DNA of 64,000 nt from Lepeophtheirus salmonis (Eukaryota; Arthropoda; Copepoda; Siphonostomatoida; Caligidae), in assembly GCF_016086655.4 (NCBI RefSeq), contig NC_052144.2:32085896-32149895 (forward strand). Direction: 5' to 3'. The notes under the pieces are model-generated. The model was given only the letters and a program-made list of their open reading frames with translations. It was not told the DNA's origin and searched no databases. Position numbers and translations under genes: made by a program. Of the stretch, positions 36,945 through 49,439 are shown one piece after another. Within the stretch, counting starts at the first letter, position 1; every line of letters begins with the position of its first letter.

Positions 36945-37639
36945 ATTGGCATTGTGGAAGAGCCTTTCACTTTAGGCACTTGTCGGGAGGATGGAAACTT
37001 TATTAATGGTCTTGTACGACAGTATAGATTAAATATCTTTTGACTTCTTGTGAAACAGTATCAGTTATCCTTGGTCTTTTGATATTAAAGCTACAAGAAG
37101 CTGTTTCTGTCTGCACGGATGGGTTGGACAAAGATTCTCAATAATCCATGTGGTCTCTGAGTTATTTCGTAAGGTATCTTTGAGCCAAGACTCTACTTAT
37201 GTTCTACCAAGAATTCTACATTAAATTCGGGGAGATAAACAGACGCAAGAAGTATTTATCTGGATTCCAAATAGAGATGTAATCACATCTCTAGTACTTC
37301 CATCACTGCATCAACAAATACTTTGCAATTCTCCACTTCTGAATTGTCAGAAGGAGGTCTCCCAAAAACATGGCTTTATCCCTTTCAGGTAAAAAACTTC
37401 CACAGGTTTAATTACAATTACAGATTGGATCATTGACTTTTATTCCTTTAATACGTTCGACAGAACAAACACAATATTCCATGTTGTCACTGTATGGGTT
37501 ATTTTGGTATTAGAGAAGTTATCACGGACGGAGTCTTAAAATTTGGTGTACTGGTTCTAGAAATTCCCTATCTTTGTCAGCTAAGAAAAGATCGAATAAT
37601 ATACATTTGCATATTCCCAACATACTGTCTTTAGAAATT

Positions 37640-37775
37640 TGTCAGGTGAAATGATTGTGTGTAATTTGATCATTAAATAATTCATTGCTAAGCAATTTGA
37701 TTATTAAACAATTCATTGGTAAGCAATTTGATCATTAAGGATTTGATTATTATACAATTTTATTGCAAGCAATTT
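37640..37775. repeat. Short imperfect tandem repeat, period about 31-47 bp
   Basis: Three units end in AAGCAATTTGAT with ATTATTAAACAATTCATT-like sequence between. The same words recur inverted at 38830-38895. Confidence 0.6.
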
Positions 37776-38119
37776 GATACTCTAGTTTATTTCCATTGAA
37801 ATTTATATTTTATTCAAACGATCAAACTATAGTATGATAAGAAATTGTCAAAATATACCTCGGCCAACAGGGTGTGCAGGTGGACCCTGGTCCCTAAGGG
37901 AGATCACAGGAATCAATTAATCATAACCCTTGATCATTCCTGTAGCTTTTATATCAAAAGATCAAAGATGACAACAGTTACTTGTCTGATGAATCGAGTG
38001 ATATTACATCGAACAAGACAATTGATAAAGTTTCAATAAAATGAATACCATCCTCCCGATAAGTGCCTCAAGTGAGACTCTCTTCTTTAAACCTTATTTA
38101 GTTAAGTCCCTTTGGTTGT

Positions 38120-38665
38120 TTGAATAACTAAGGTTCTTGATACTCAATGAAGTGTTGGCGGTGGCTAATAAGCCACCTTTTCTACCAGTGGTTCACTTAC
38201 ACAACCCATGGGCTGGGGTGTATTGTATGATATTGAAAGGGGTCCATAATGCTCAAAGAAGTGTTGGCGGTGGGTAATGGTGCACTTTTTTAACCTACGG
38301 TTCACTTGCGTAACCCGTTGGTGGGGTGTATTATACAATATCAAATGGGGACCTTGGTGCTCAAAGAAGCAGTTGTGGTGGGTAATGATGTACCTTTTGG
38401 ATCAGTGGATCACTAGCATAATCCTTAGGTCGGTGTGTATTACAGGATATTAGAAGGGGTATTTGATACTCAGGATAGCGGTGGTGATAGGTGTTGATCC
38501 CCTTGTAGACAAACGGTTCACTAGCGTAACCCATTCGCCAGGTTATAATATATTCAAAAGGGGCCTTGATACTCCGGATAGTGGCGGGGATAGGTTTTGA
38601 TCCACCTTAAGGACCAGCTGTCAACCTGCATAACCTGTTGACTGACTTATATTTTTCAATATAAA
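38120..38665 (+). repeat. Five-unit tandem array, about 100-110 bp per unit
   Basis: Units start near 38129, 38239, 38347, 38456 and 38561 with GGGG.CCTTGATACTCA-like sequence. Each contains GTGGCGGTGGGTAATG-like, GGTTCACTTGCGTAACCC-like and GGGTGTATTATA-like segments. It is GC-richer than its surroundings. A partial unit start follows near 38665. Confidence 0.85.
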
Positions 38666-38958
38666 ATAGAACCTCTTGTGACATCTTATCATACTATAGT
38701 TTGATTGTCTGAATACAATTTAAATTTCAATGAAAATACAATAGATATGAGCCACAACTAAACATTAAGAGGGCTGCAATGCAGTCCACGATCCAAAGGG
38801 TACAATATATTATTAAATTCCTGGTAATGAACATGCATTTTAATCAAATCCTTAATGATCAAATTGCATGGAATGACATGTTTAATAATAAAATTACCTA
38901 AAAATCAATTTACCTTTCAATGTAAATTAACGGAAAATGTATATTAGAAATTTTATAG

Positions 38959-39054
38959 ATTGCCTGGGTATTTTTCACATTGACCGCTCTGACAGGGATT
39001 TTGCACATTTCCTGGACATTCTGCGCATTGCCCGCTCTAACAGGGATTTTGCAA
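38959..39054 (+). repeat. 48-bp tandem duplication
   Basis: Two units, each ending with the phrase CCGCTCTGACAGGGATTTTG or CCGCTCTAACAGGGATTTTG; the start positions 38983 and 39031 give the 48-bp period. It is in frame on both strands but the encoded peptides are not recognised. Confidence 0.75.
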
Positions 39055-39699
39055 AATGCTCGATCTTCCACATTGTTTGTAACATATATTACCAATATAA
39101 TGATTATCCTATATTTATATTTAAGATACATTAAATCACCTATCCCACTTAAACATTTTGGCCTACTGTATTTAGTCAATTATTTTTTTTGTCGGAGGAA
39201 TTGTGTTTTAGAAAACTGTTAAACTTGAATATTTCTTATCTTTTTATTTTTCATTAATCTAATAAAATATCTTTGCTTTATTTATCTGGATTGGAACTTT
39301 ATTTCTATAAGAATTCACTCTTTTTCTAAAAAATAAACAAACAAATATAGCGGTCTTTGTTTAAAAATGAGTGCATCTAAATCAAAAATATTCAATGTAG
39401 AAACATAACATCACAAAGTATAAAAATTGAATCTAAAAAGACTTGATTTTCTAATCAATGGCTTTGTTTTTATAGATACATATTCACACATAAAAGAGTA
39501 CAATATATATATTCTATTAAGCCCAACTTGTCTAAGCATGCCCGAATCCCTTTAAGACATTCATTGTTCTTTTTTTTTTTAATTATATTCCCTTTTTTAC
39601 TTCAAAATATTGGCCTTACTTTGACCAAATGAAAACATCAACAAAGTAATAGATAAAACTGAGCAATTAAGTTTAAAAAAAATTGCAGCCTTGTTTTAC

Positions 39700-39945
39700 A
39701 TTTTTTGGTGGAGAGCAGCTTAGCTGTCATGACGTTTTATTAGATCGTGATCGGAAGGAAATAAACACAATTCCCACTTTGTATATAGCAATGATATAGG
39801 CATGAGTTACTCCAATGTCGATCTGAAATTATACTCTGAGTCTAACAAGGATTTAAATTTACTAAACCCTCATTGGTAGTTTCTGTCTTTCACGAGCACA
39901 GGTGCCTGCTATTACTTTAGATGATACCTAGTATGTTCCCTTCTC
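39700..39945 (+). repeat. Dispersed repeat, intact copy
   Basis: Matches 48885-48930 (GAGCAGCTTAGCTGTCATGA) and then 49965-50120 (TTACTCCAA, AAGGA.TTA, GAGCACA.G) in order. The second copy is split by about 1 kb. Confidence 0.6.
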
Positions 39946-41515
39946 AAAATTTAAATAATAATGCTAACAGCTTTAAAAATATAAAAATCATGTTCAAGTT
40001 GCAACTATAAAAAGTGAGGTATGCTTTCAAGGTATTATTTTATATAACTTTATACATAGTAACACTGGAATAATTTTAAAAAATGAGTAGCTGACAATAT
40101 TAAACCAATCAGAAGAGACGAAAATAAAGATGATTCAGTTCAGTAAATTTGTCCACCCTTTCCCTTGTTTTTTTTTTTCAGGGTAATAGGCTGATGGAAA
40201 GTCAGATGACTTACTTATGAAAATGAAACATTTCATTTGACGTAATGAATTTATGAGGATAATATTCATAGATATCGTATCAAAATTGAACATACAATGT
40301 ACCTACATAGGAACATATATTATATGTATATATTTCAGAAAGCGACTATCAAAAATCTTTTTCTTCTCAATTGAGGATTAGAAATTACTTCAAATATAGT
40401 AGATCACATTTATTTATGGATGTGGGATAATACTAAATACTTTTCCAATATTTTATATCGAATTTTTGAATAAATCCATGTAATCTAATAGAATGAATGT
40501 TGGAATGGGTTATTACAAGAAAGTTATGAGTGTATCTTCTCCTCATGGATACCTCTTTATAAAATATACCTGCTGCATCAAACTATAAGATATCATTTAG
40601 CGTTATTTTACCAACACCAATACTGTCTGGTGTACCCGTGTTAAATTCAAAAAAGAAAAAAAAATGAAAAAAAAATCGATGTTCTCCAGAATTCCTTCAT
40701 AGAGAAAAAAAATCGGTCGCCCACACCAAAAGGTTGAAAAATATTATTTCGGAAGAAGGATTTCTGTCAATTTTGTAAAAAAATTTGGAAATATGAGTCA
40801 CAACTGAGTTTCTTCTTTATCAAATTCATTTTAAAAAAAAAATTGATTTCCATAAATCATATACGTATATGTAAAGGACTAAGTAAAAATTTGGTCTGTC
40901 TTCATATAATAAAAGAGAATTTTAGTTTTATTATTTTATAAACTGTCGACTTTTTTACTAATCTTACTCTTGAGCATTACTCAAAACACCAATAAGTATT
41001 ACACTGTAATTGGCTATTTCTAAGCTGTGAATACTAATAAACTTGGTATAGCTGAAGAGCTTGTAAGAACTGTCTAACGGACTTTTTAATTTCTTTTTTT
41101 GGAAGAAAAGTTGTGAAATGTAATAAAGATCTGGTGACATATTACTTTGTAATGTATCTTTCAACTTTCTGTAGGAAAGAGAAAGATAAAAATACAACTG
41201 GTTATATGGCAGCTAGCTTATTGTCGAAACATTGATCCTCTGATGTTTAGATACTACATTTGCCAAATCAACTATTTTGTTTAAAAATGATAACCTAAAT
41301 AAGATTTATTTAAATCTTACATTAAGTATAATTAAATAAACACACTTATAAAATAAATAACAATTTGAAATATTTTTAAAATTAATTAACGTTAAATGGT
41401 CAATGACATAACCAAAGCACCATGATTGAAAGTAATGTGAAGTTTCTGTAAATTAGTTTAAAAGTTTGTTATAGGATATCCAGAAGACCTTACAGAAAAT
41501 AAAGTATGCAACAAT
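39946..41515. other. Intergenic, no gene seen
   Basis: AT-rich, no supported feature. Confidence 0.45.
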
Positions 41516-42693
41516 TACAGGGTAAGGCAGAATAACTTTTTTTTTTCTCATTACTATGGAAATGTTTAGTGAATATTTGTTGATATTCTGTTTCTTCCGT
41601 CCATTTTACATAAACAAACTACACTAATCATTTATTCATCATGAGCGAGCAACAAGCAAAAAGGCAGCGTATCTCGATTTACTAGATCCTGGAGTTGTTG
41701 TGATGAAGATTACAGACATTGTTAAGTGTTCTATGAGACTGATTTTTAAGTTGGCCAATATAAAAAAAAAAAATGGAGAAGTCCTTTCCAGGATGTCAGG
41801 AAGTAAAAGGCATAATTTAAGGAGGGATACGAAGTTCTTTTTATTTTTAGAGAAGAATATAAAGGAGTATCCCACCTAGTCAATCAATTGCCTTACCAAC
41901 TACTTCTCTGTGGCTCCTCGGACCCTCAAGAAAACTATAAAGCACAACTCGCACAACGCCACCATCTGAAAGAAGGCTAGAAAGCCAGGAGACTCGGCAG
42001 ATACAAAAAAATCCACACATGGATCAAGGCAAATGGGTCAATTCTGAAAAGTTTATCGGAAAAGAAGATTTTCACAGTTGATCCATTCCACAACCACTGT
42101 AACGACAGCTGGCTGGTGGAAACACAAGAAGAGGTCCAAGGTGTTTACCACACCATATATCTGGCCCAACCGATGGTCCTCGGCGTTGTGGCCCCTGATG
42201 GAAAGAAGATGCCTGAGGCTTGACAGAAAAAGTCAAGCCTATTTTTAAATGTTTAGGTAAACCATCTTCCATTGCTGAATACTACCCGGAGGTTAATTAC
42301 GTGTTGACTCCCCTTCCGTCCACCACCTGAGTTTGAACAAATTCTGGTCCAAAGATTTTTTCTCATGATTTGAACAAACTGGACTTTTCTATATGGGTAC
42401 TTTGGAGAAAGAATCTTACAGGAACTCACACCGAAATGTGGACTCACTGAAGTCCTCCATAGTAACTGCATTGGAAAACTTGTAAGAGGATTTTGTCATC
42501 TACTCCTGTATGGCCTCCAGTCGAGGTGTAAAGGCTGTGGTTGATAATGAAGGTGGCCATATTGAGTGAAAAAAGTTTTGCAAAAACCTTGTCTACAAGT
42601 TTTTTTAATATTCTTTTTTGACTATTATTGAAAATATAAAATTATTTATCTATTTCTAAATCCATCTCTCGAGTTCACATTTTGTTGCCCATA
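41516..42693 (+). mobile_element. Nearly full-length mariner element
   Basis: Left end TACAGGGTAAGGCAGAATAA at 41516. Right end CTCGAGTTCACATTTTGTTG then CCC with TA at 42692-42693. The 3' part matches the mariner copy at 11270-11409 closely in order and spacing. Length about 1.18 kb is normal for the group. The two ends are only partly similar to each other. Confidence 0.65.
41641..42567 (+). pseudogene. Mariner transposase with many disruptions
   Basis: The ATG at 41641 starts MSEQQAKRQRISIY and stops soon after. Further pieces in several frames give SEKKIFTVDPFHNHCND, then ETQEEVQGVYH, LAQPMVLGVVAPDGKKMP, AEYYPEVNYV, and at the C-terminal side FSHDLNKLDFSIWVLWRKN. The first region has SEKK where SDEK is usual. 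The segment that should carry the second catalytic aspartate (QDGAP) is missing or unreadable. The third aspartate is present in NKLDFS. It is a relative of 10570-11409 and provides the 5' portion that copy lacks. Confidence 0.7.
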
Positions 42694-42999
42694 TGACTGA
42701 TCCGTTCAATGATACACTTAAAACAGGTACCTGTTAAACCAAGTTTAACTTAACATAGTATGAATTGATTTAAATGTTATGATTACATCAAAGAATAGTT
42801 GGTAATGTAAGTGTCCGTCTTAAAAATTTGAAAATAAGCTATTTAGACCCATATAACTTTTAAAATAAGTTTTTTACAGAAACGCCTAAAGTATAGTTAA
42901 AGAGCAAAACTAAACTTTCAGACACTCTTTCGTCTGAGGCACAAAAAAAGTAAATGGAATGGCGTAGCTCCATGGACAACACACTTGGGAGAAATTATT
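42694..42999. other. Spacer, no gene seen
   Basis: About 300 bp of AT-rich sequence after the mariner 3' end, with no supported feature. Confidence 0.5.
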
Positions 43000-43115
43000 C
43001 TCTTGAATTCAATGTGAATAGGTTCGCGTCTGGTCGTTTATAGAGAAGGGAAACTATAATTTTTACCCATACTTAATCAGTGAAACTCCATCTGTCAAAT
43101 TAAAGGAACATAATA
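43000..43115 (+). repeat. Dispersed repeat, copy 2 of 2
   Basis: Shorter relative of 14722-14890, sharing TTCTCTTGAATTCAATGT, ACTTAATCAGTGAAACTC and AAATTAAAGGAACAT. Confidence 0.5.
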
Positions 43116-43689
43116 AAAAAACTATCTAGATTTAAAAAATAAATAAATTTGTTAAACATATTAATATTCATTGTATCACTCAACCTTTCTTTGAAAAAAA
43201 GACGGAAAAGGCCTGAAATTAAATATTAATTGTATTTTTTCCCATATAAAATATATTAATAAAACAAAAACGTACTCCTTAGTATTTATAATAATATTAA
43301 CTAAATTGCTTACCTCAATCAAAAAAGATGTTCTATTAAGGAAACAAGGGCATTTCTTCAAGAACCCTGTAATCAAATTCAAATTGAAGTGAAGATCTGA
43401 TAGTACTATTACTATACTATTAATCAACATTACCAAACCTTGAATAAAAACTCAAAAATTGAGAAAAGTTCCAAGAAAATTCATTTTGCAACAACAAAAA
43501 GTTGCATTTATGCTAAAAGATATTTTAAGAGCATATTAATACTGTTTCTAGGATTAAAATTTATTTTAAACAGATTTAAAGCAAGTTTATCAAAATTGGG
43601 GTGCAGAAAATCCCAGTTCACAACATAAGGGTCAAAAAGCAAATATATTGTTTGGAGGTTTTTTAATATTTTAAATAATAGCTTTAAAA

Positions 43690-44060
43690 AAAAAATTCTA
43701 TTAAAGCGTTCACAGGATTATATATTGGGCAAGGAGCTTCGTTTTTGTAAGTTTTTTAGAAAAAAAATGCAAAAATTAAATTTTGTATAAAAAATTTGAA
43801 AAATTATTTGTTTTCGAAAAAAAATTAACTAAATTTCAATAATAAATACAAAACAGAATTTGATATTAAATTTTTTTTAAGTCCACAACTATTCACAAAA
43901 AATAAAAAATTTCAAATACCCATGGTTATTCTCAAAAAATTAATTATTTTGGAAACAAGTTTCAAAAATCCACAATTATTCACAAAAAATAAAGTTTTAG
44001 GAAAAAAATTTAATGGTGAATACCTTCCACCATTTGTGAATGCACCAAGCCATTTGCATG
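43690..44060. repeat. A-rich degenerate repeat array, copy 2 of 3
   Basis: Contains the phrases CATGGTTATTCTCAAAAAAT and CCACAATTATTCACAAAAAA, as in 20330-20880 and 49000-49260, but lacks the GC-rich end block. Confidence 0.6.
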
Positions 44061-44269
44061 AATGATCTAAATAAATTCAGCACTACCCTGTACATGAAAT
44101 ATAAACGATACCACATAGGTACCTTACCTATACATACAACGTGTCGTCAATAAAAAGTTAACAAAACTTTGATTGAGTTCCGATTATCTATGATACAAAA
44201 ATCAGTTAATAATACATAAGAGTTGATATTATTTATATAAAAATGATATTCTGGTAAGAGTCTTGCATA

Positions 44270-44617
44270 CGAGGGTGGTTTGAAAAGCTTACGACCTCAA
44301 CGTAAAGATGTCAGTGCACGTAAATAAAAACTAGTCATATTTATCTAGCATGTGTTGACAGTTACTCACTTAAGTTCCAGCTATTTGGTACAACAAATAT
44401 CTAATGACACCTTGATACTTGGTTTTGTCCATTTGCAAAAAAAAAATAAACATTAATATCCACTCACTCAAACGACTGTTACATAACAACAGCTCCTCCA
44501 AAAGGGCTGAAACTTTGTTAAGTAACTGTTAACAGATGTTGGATGGATGTGATTAGCTTTTATTTACGAGTGCTGTCATCTTGACGCTCAGGTCGGAAAC
44601 TTTTAACCACTCTAATA
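44270..44617. mobile_element. Mariner-type MITE, 344 bp between TA repeats
   Basis: Left end CGAGGGTGGTTTGAAAAGCT and inverted right end TTAGAGTGGTTAAAAGTTTC. The arms keep matching for about 95 bases (CGACCTCAACGTAAAGATG against CGACCTGAGCGTCAAGATG, then GTAAATAAAAACTA and GTTGACAGTTACT). TA at 44270-44271 and 44616-44617. No coding sequence. The GAGGGTGGTTTGAAAAG start is typical of some mariner lineages. Confidence 0.8.
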
Positions 44618-47079
44618 AATATCATACAGGTTCTAAATACGTAGATAAGCATTTTTAAAAATATTTCCCCTCCACAATAACATTTACAAAAAGGAAGAAG
44701 CACCTGATGCGAATGATATATAGCTATACATAAAATGATCCATTATTGAATCTTTAATGCAAAGTATTTACATGCAAATATATATATAAGTATACGAGAA
44801 TGTATTTATTAGAAATAGAAATCATTTTTCAAATAGAGAGAGAGAGACTAATATTATGAATTTTCTTCTCCTGTGTCTATCTACTTCACTTGTTACTGGA
44901 TAAATTAAGCTATATGTACATTTTTCATACATTATTATCATATATGTGTGATTTGAAATGAGTAGTATGTAGTTTCTATAGTTTCTCTGTAACTTTTTAA
45001 ATTGAAAAAAAGTCAACATTTCACGTATTATTTTGTAAGAAAAAAAAACACTGCTCATCTACAAACAGCTTTTGTTTTCATGGACGAATTTTCCAAAGAA
45101 TATTATCAATTCACAAAAATCAGTTTATTTGCATTATCTTATTTACTTAATGAATGGAAATTGATTAGAATCTTTCAAAGATTTTCATTTTCAAAAACAT
45201 GAAATGTCTTTCCTTTTTTAAAATAGGCCTATTTGAATGCCTATTCACACCTACTTCTTTCACTTTTTGATGGTATTTCTTTACGAAATCGAGACCTCAT
45301 GGAGGTGGAAGTAAAATAGATTTAAAGTTGTGTACAACTAGTGTCCACATCCCCAATTTTGATAAGTAAGTTATCAATATAATTATAAGCTGATGACCGA
45401 ATAAATTGAAAAATGATTTTCTTACTTTATTTATATATCAATTAATGTAATAAGAAAGAAATCACCATGCATTTTCAAGAAATTGAGTGAGTCATTCCAG
45501 TCCGAATTACAATATGTCTTTGCACTAAACCACTTTTTACACTGGAAAAAATGTTTCACAGACTTCATCATACCCTTTCAGTTTTCTTTAAATGTTGATA
45601 CTATTTGTTTGAGTTGTCTTGTCGGCCTTAACGTCAGCCAAAGTCATATAAATTATAAATGAGGCTGAGGAATTGGCCTCTGTAAGAGGAATTATACAAT
45701 TTAAAGCCAATCAAGACATCCTGACTTGAACAAGCAAGGTCGACAATTAAGTTATTAACTCGCATTATGACGAAATAGAAAATGTCGGTAGCAAAGAAAA
45801 TTCCAATTATATATTTTGATCCTGTGGCAATGCTGATACAACAAAAAATGACAATAAATAGAGGCCATCACGCATTTTATATATTGTGAGTACTTTTATT
45901 TTATATTTTACTTGACAAAACTGTTATATGTGATAATGTGTCATACAATTTAATAGTAATTTGGCATAAAAAAATACAAATAAATTATAGAAAAATTATA
46001 TATGTGATATTTTCGGATGAAACAAGCATAAAGGTACTTCAAAAGCCATACAATATAAACATGTCCAGTGTACACCATTTTGTTTATTAATGCATCTATT
46101 CCAGCAACTATTTCAAAGACTTCAATTAAGGATACAGTTTCAATAAGCTTTCCTAACATAGTCGGAGGAAATGAGCAGTGATGTTAAGTAGTTTAGTCCA
46201 CTTTAAATTGAGTTAAATTTTATAATCTGTTTTTTATTTTTCGAAATAACGTGCATAGCCTCAGGGATTAAAAGCGAATAATAATAAATAGCTTTTGTTG
46301 CTTGAACCTCCTCATTGACAATAAATTATGTATTTGACACATACACTGATACTACTGATATTAATTTTAAAAATATACTTGTATGGACATTGTTTTCCAT
46401 AACGTATATGCTAATGATTAGCACAAAGCAGAAAAAAACTAAAATATACCAGTTAGTACATTGACAAAAAAAACTGTATTTAGACCCAGAGGGATACCAG
46501 TGACCCAAAAAATTCAAGCATGAATAGTTTTTGACGTATGAATTGGAACTAATTAATATCATAAATATATATCTCTCTCAATAAATATACATTTAATTAT
46601 CAAATCATTTCCTTCGCCAATAATACAATTGTAAATGGGTAGAGTTGTTGTTTTTTCATAATGGCAAAAATGATAATCTTGATGAGCTTACAAAATATTC
46701 AAAACTCACTTTTGATGAGCCATTATAAAATATGACACATAGTTTGACATCTTACCTATCAAAGGAAAAGAAAATCGGTCTAAAAACAAGTGCAGTCAGC
46801 AAAATTGAATTAATGTGACACCGATAAGCATAAGTTTGAGTAGTGACCAAATATTATCATAGAGGAAACATCGTATTTCATTGATAAAGCTATTAGTATT
46901 TTTCAGTTTTCTAGGTTCAACAAATACACTGGCAAGGAATTGTTGGGGAAAAAAATACTTTATCATCATTTTCATCAATGTTTATGACTTTATCAATATT
47001 TTTTACTTTAATTCGATGAAAATTATTATGAAAAAAATAGATCCATAAAATATTTTATTATTATTTGTCTGTAAAAATC
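44618..47079. other. AT-rich region, no gene seen
   Basis: A short AG repeat lies at 44837-44848. The stretch 45590-45830 is slightly GC-richer but has no recognisable ORF. A rise in coding-like sequence begins only at the Tc1 fragment. Confidence 0.45.
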
Positions 47080-47412
47080 CAACTGTTTTGCCCAGGGTTA
47101 ATTTCATATGTAATATTTTTCTATGGCAAGTATGAGAGATTGGTAGTTAATTCCTTCAAAAGGGTTATAATTCGATCAAAAACGAAACAAACCTACCAAA
47201 ACATACATCCAAGTTCAGCAAAACTTATTGGCTAAGAAAGGAGCATCTAACATCTTATCTATTATGCAATGGCGAGCTCAATCTCCTGTTGTGGAACATT
47301 TTGAAGAATGCTTGAAAAGATATAACACTTGCATATTTTCAAAACTAACAGCAATAATTCCAAATCTGTAAAGTAGTTATAGTGGTAAAGGGAGGATTTT
47401 TTGATGAAGCTA
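47080..47412 (+). pseudogene. Tc1-type transposase C-terminal fragment
   Basis: Plus-strand pieces read NETNLPKHTSKFSKTYW, matching the Tc1 motif (Q)DNDPKHTSK with the aspartates altered. After a one-base shift follows LAKKGASNILSIMQWRAQSP, then VVEHFEECLKRYNTCIFSKL and TAIIPNL. The end is VVIVVKGGFFDEAKI and a stop at about 47410-47412, the usual Tc1 C-terminus. The third catalytic residue is a glutamate region (VEHFEE), though the PDLNPIE motif is degraded. The N-terminal two thirds are not visible upstream. Confidence 0.7.
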
Positions 47413-48884
47413 AAATTTAAACAAAAATACTTTGATTTTTTACAAATAAATGTTTATACACTATTTTGAAGCTTAATTTTTCTTCATTTTAATATCCTAA
47501 CTACTTTATTAACTGATGATAAAGTCATAGGTAGTTGGGAAAATACGTGAAATTCCATTTTTTTCCCAAACTTTTTCTTGCCAGTGTACATATATTAGGT
47601 TGTAAGCATAATAATAGTTCATAATTGGATCATTAAAATCGTATATGTTGTTGGTAGGGGGGTACTTGAACGTAAATGAACAAAGCTCAAATAAGTTTAG
47701 AAACAAGATTTTTAACTAGATCCATTCATCTGCTTATCTTTTCTTTTTTTACTCTTTTGCTAGGTAAAAACATAAAATACCAACTATATTATGGTATAAA
47801 GGGAAAAAAATGAGTAATTTATCAATATTGTTATATCTTTGTGCTCAAATAAATCTTAATGGTGAAGAGTTTTATGCTGTACAAAAAGTAGCTATTTGTA
47901 TGTAGATATTCTTTATTTTGTTTTATTGTACTTCCTCATTATAACTATTTTTACATGATAACTCTTCTCTAAAATTATAATTATATTATATCTACAATAG
48001 CACAAACACGTTATCTTAAAGTTAACAAATGAAAAGCTAAAACGATTTTGATTATATTTAGAATGTTTATTCTAAAATTCTAAACTAAAACAACCAAATA
48101 TAAACTATAATTATATAATAGGTTAATTTATATTATAAAACCATCTTGGATACAACACTGTTTGTTGTCAATTTGATGTAAATATAATCAAACTTTTACC
48201 CCTTTTGACACTCTTGCAAAGCTAACAAAAATGACTATGTCAAAATACTAATTTTGGTAAATCTAAAGCAATTATTTCCAAATGTTTGACCTTGTGATTT
48301 ATTTATTGTCATTGACATTGCTAAAGGGCGTCCCATGGAAGAGTTCGTGCGAGAAAGTTTTCTTAAGGACCCCTATAATACATGTTAAAATTGATAAAAA
48401 ACTAAAATTTTAATCAAAGAATATGGATGGAGGATACGACAGATCAAACAATTGCAATCTCTACTCAAAGTATTGACACATTATGTACATATACATATAT
48501 GATGTAAAAGTAGAAGAGCATTGAAGTGAGCTGAGTACTTTTGCAGAAATGCAAATATTTACATTGCATTTTCCAATTATGAATTCGTTGTCTACATACA
48601 CAAAAAAGATTGATTGTCTATTTATTGTTTGTATTTTCCCTGCTTTAACATGTGCAGCATTTTAATTAATATTAGGTACACTCTGTTTTGATTACTGCTT
48701 GATACAAAATAAACTGAGTGGATTGAATCAATATTTACGAGACATTAGGGGGCATTAAATATTTTATACTTATTGCAATGGAGAAGTATATTTAAATATT
48801 TACATAGATTTCTAGAAAATATAACCTAACGGTATGATAAAAAAGAAACAGAAAAATGACATGGTAACCCTGACAATTTTAAGA
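47413..48884. other. AT-rich region, no gene seen
   Basis: May include the 3' non-coding tail of the Tc1 fragment to about 47520. Nothing else is supported. Confidence 0.45.
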
Positions 48885-48999
48885 GTTTGTGGAAGGAGAG
48901 CAGCTTAGCTGTCATGATGCTTTATCAGATTAGTTAGCTACGTGTTTTATCTTCAATTTTACTATGAGTCCAAAATTTAGAAATTTGTTTGAACAAAAA

Positions 49000-49260
49000 C
49001 CAAGGTGTTAAAAAAAAAAATCAAAAATCCATAGCTACTCACAGAAAATATAATTTTTTGTTAAAAAAATTTCAAATATTACATTTTTTGCTCTGCTGTA
49101 TAATTTACCCGAATAAACTTTTTTTTAAGAAAGGAATAAATAAAAAGAATCTTCATCCTTACAAAAAAAAATTATAGTATAAACCAAAAATTATTTAATT
49201 TGAGGAAGCTACAACCCCTCCAGCCAACCCCTGCCTATAGGGACGCACACTCCCAACACA
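49000..49260. repeat. A-rich degenerate repeat array, copy 3 of 3
   Basis: Has CAAAAATCCATAGCTACTCA and the GC-rich end block (GAAGCTACAACCCCTCCAGC), as in 20330-20880. Confidence 0.6.
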
Positions 49261-49439
49261 TCATCAACCCTACTCTCTGTCATTAATTAACAAAACATAT
49301 TACACTTTGTACTTAGATGTACTCTACTGAAGAATGAAATTATAAGAGCTTTGGAAAATAAAAATTAACACTGTTCACATTGTCAACAACAACAATAAAA
49401 AAATAACACAATAAAAAACGAAACAATTTGAATAATTAT

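Larger units (their letters stand above)
36945..38895. repeat. Interlaced inverted repeats with internal tandem array
   Basis: Pair 1: 36950-37100 with 37935-38090 (shared GGCACTTGTCGGGAGGATGG and CTTTAATATCAAAAGACCAA-like blocks). Pair 2: 37655-37850 with 38685-38895 (shared AATCAAACTATAGTATGATA and ATCATTAAGGATTTGATT). Pair 2's left arm lies inside pair 1, and its right arm lies beyond it. The tandem array 38120-38665 sits between the two right arms. The minus strand of 36950-37560 has short coding-like runs that I do not recognise. Confidence 0.7.

Noticed and set aside
38120..38665. Tandem units considered as a CRISPR array
   Set aside because: Units are about 108 bp and similar throughout, with no short identical repeat alternating with unique spacers; eukaryotic context.
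42072..42471. Minus-strand ORFs of 66 and 72 codons
   Set aside because: Antisense to the mariner at 41516-42693, with no motif of their own.
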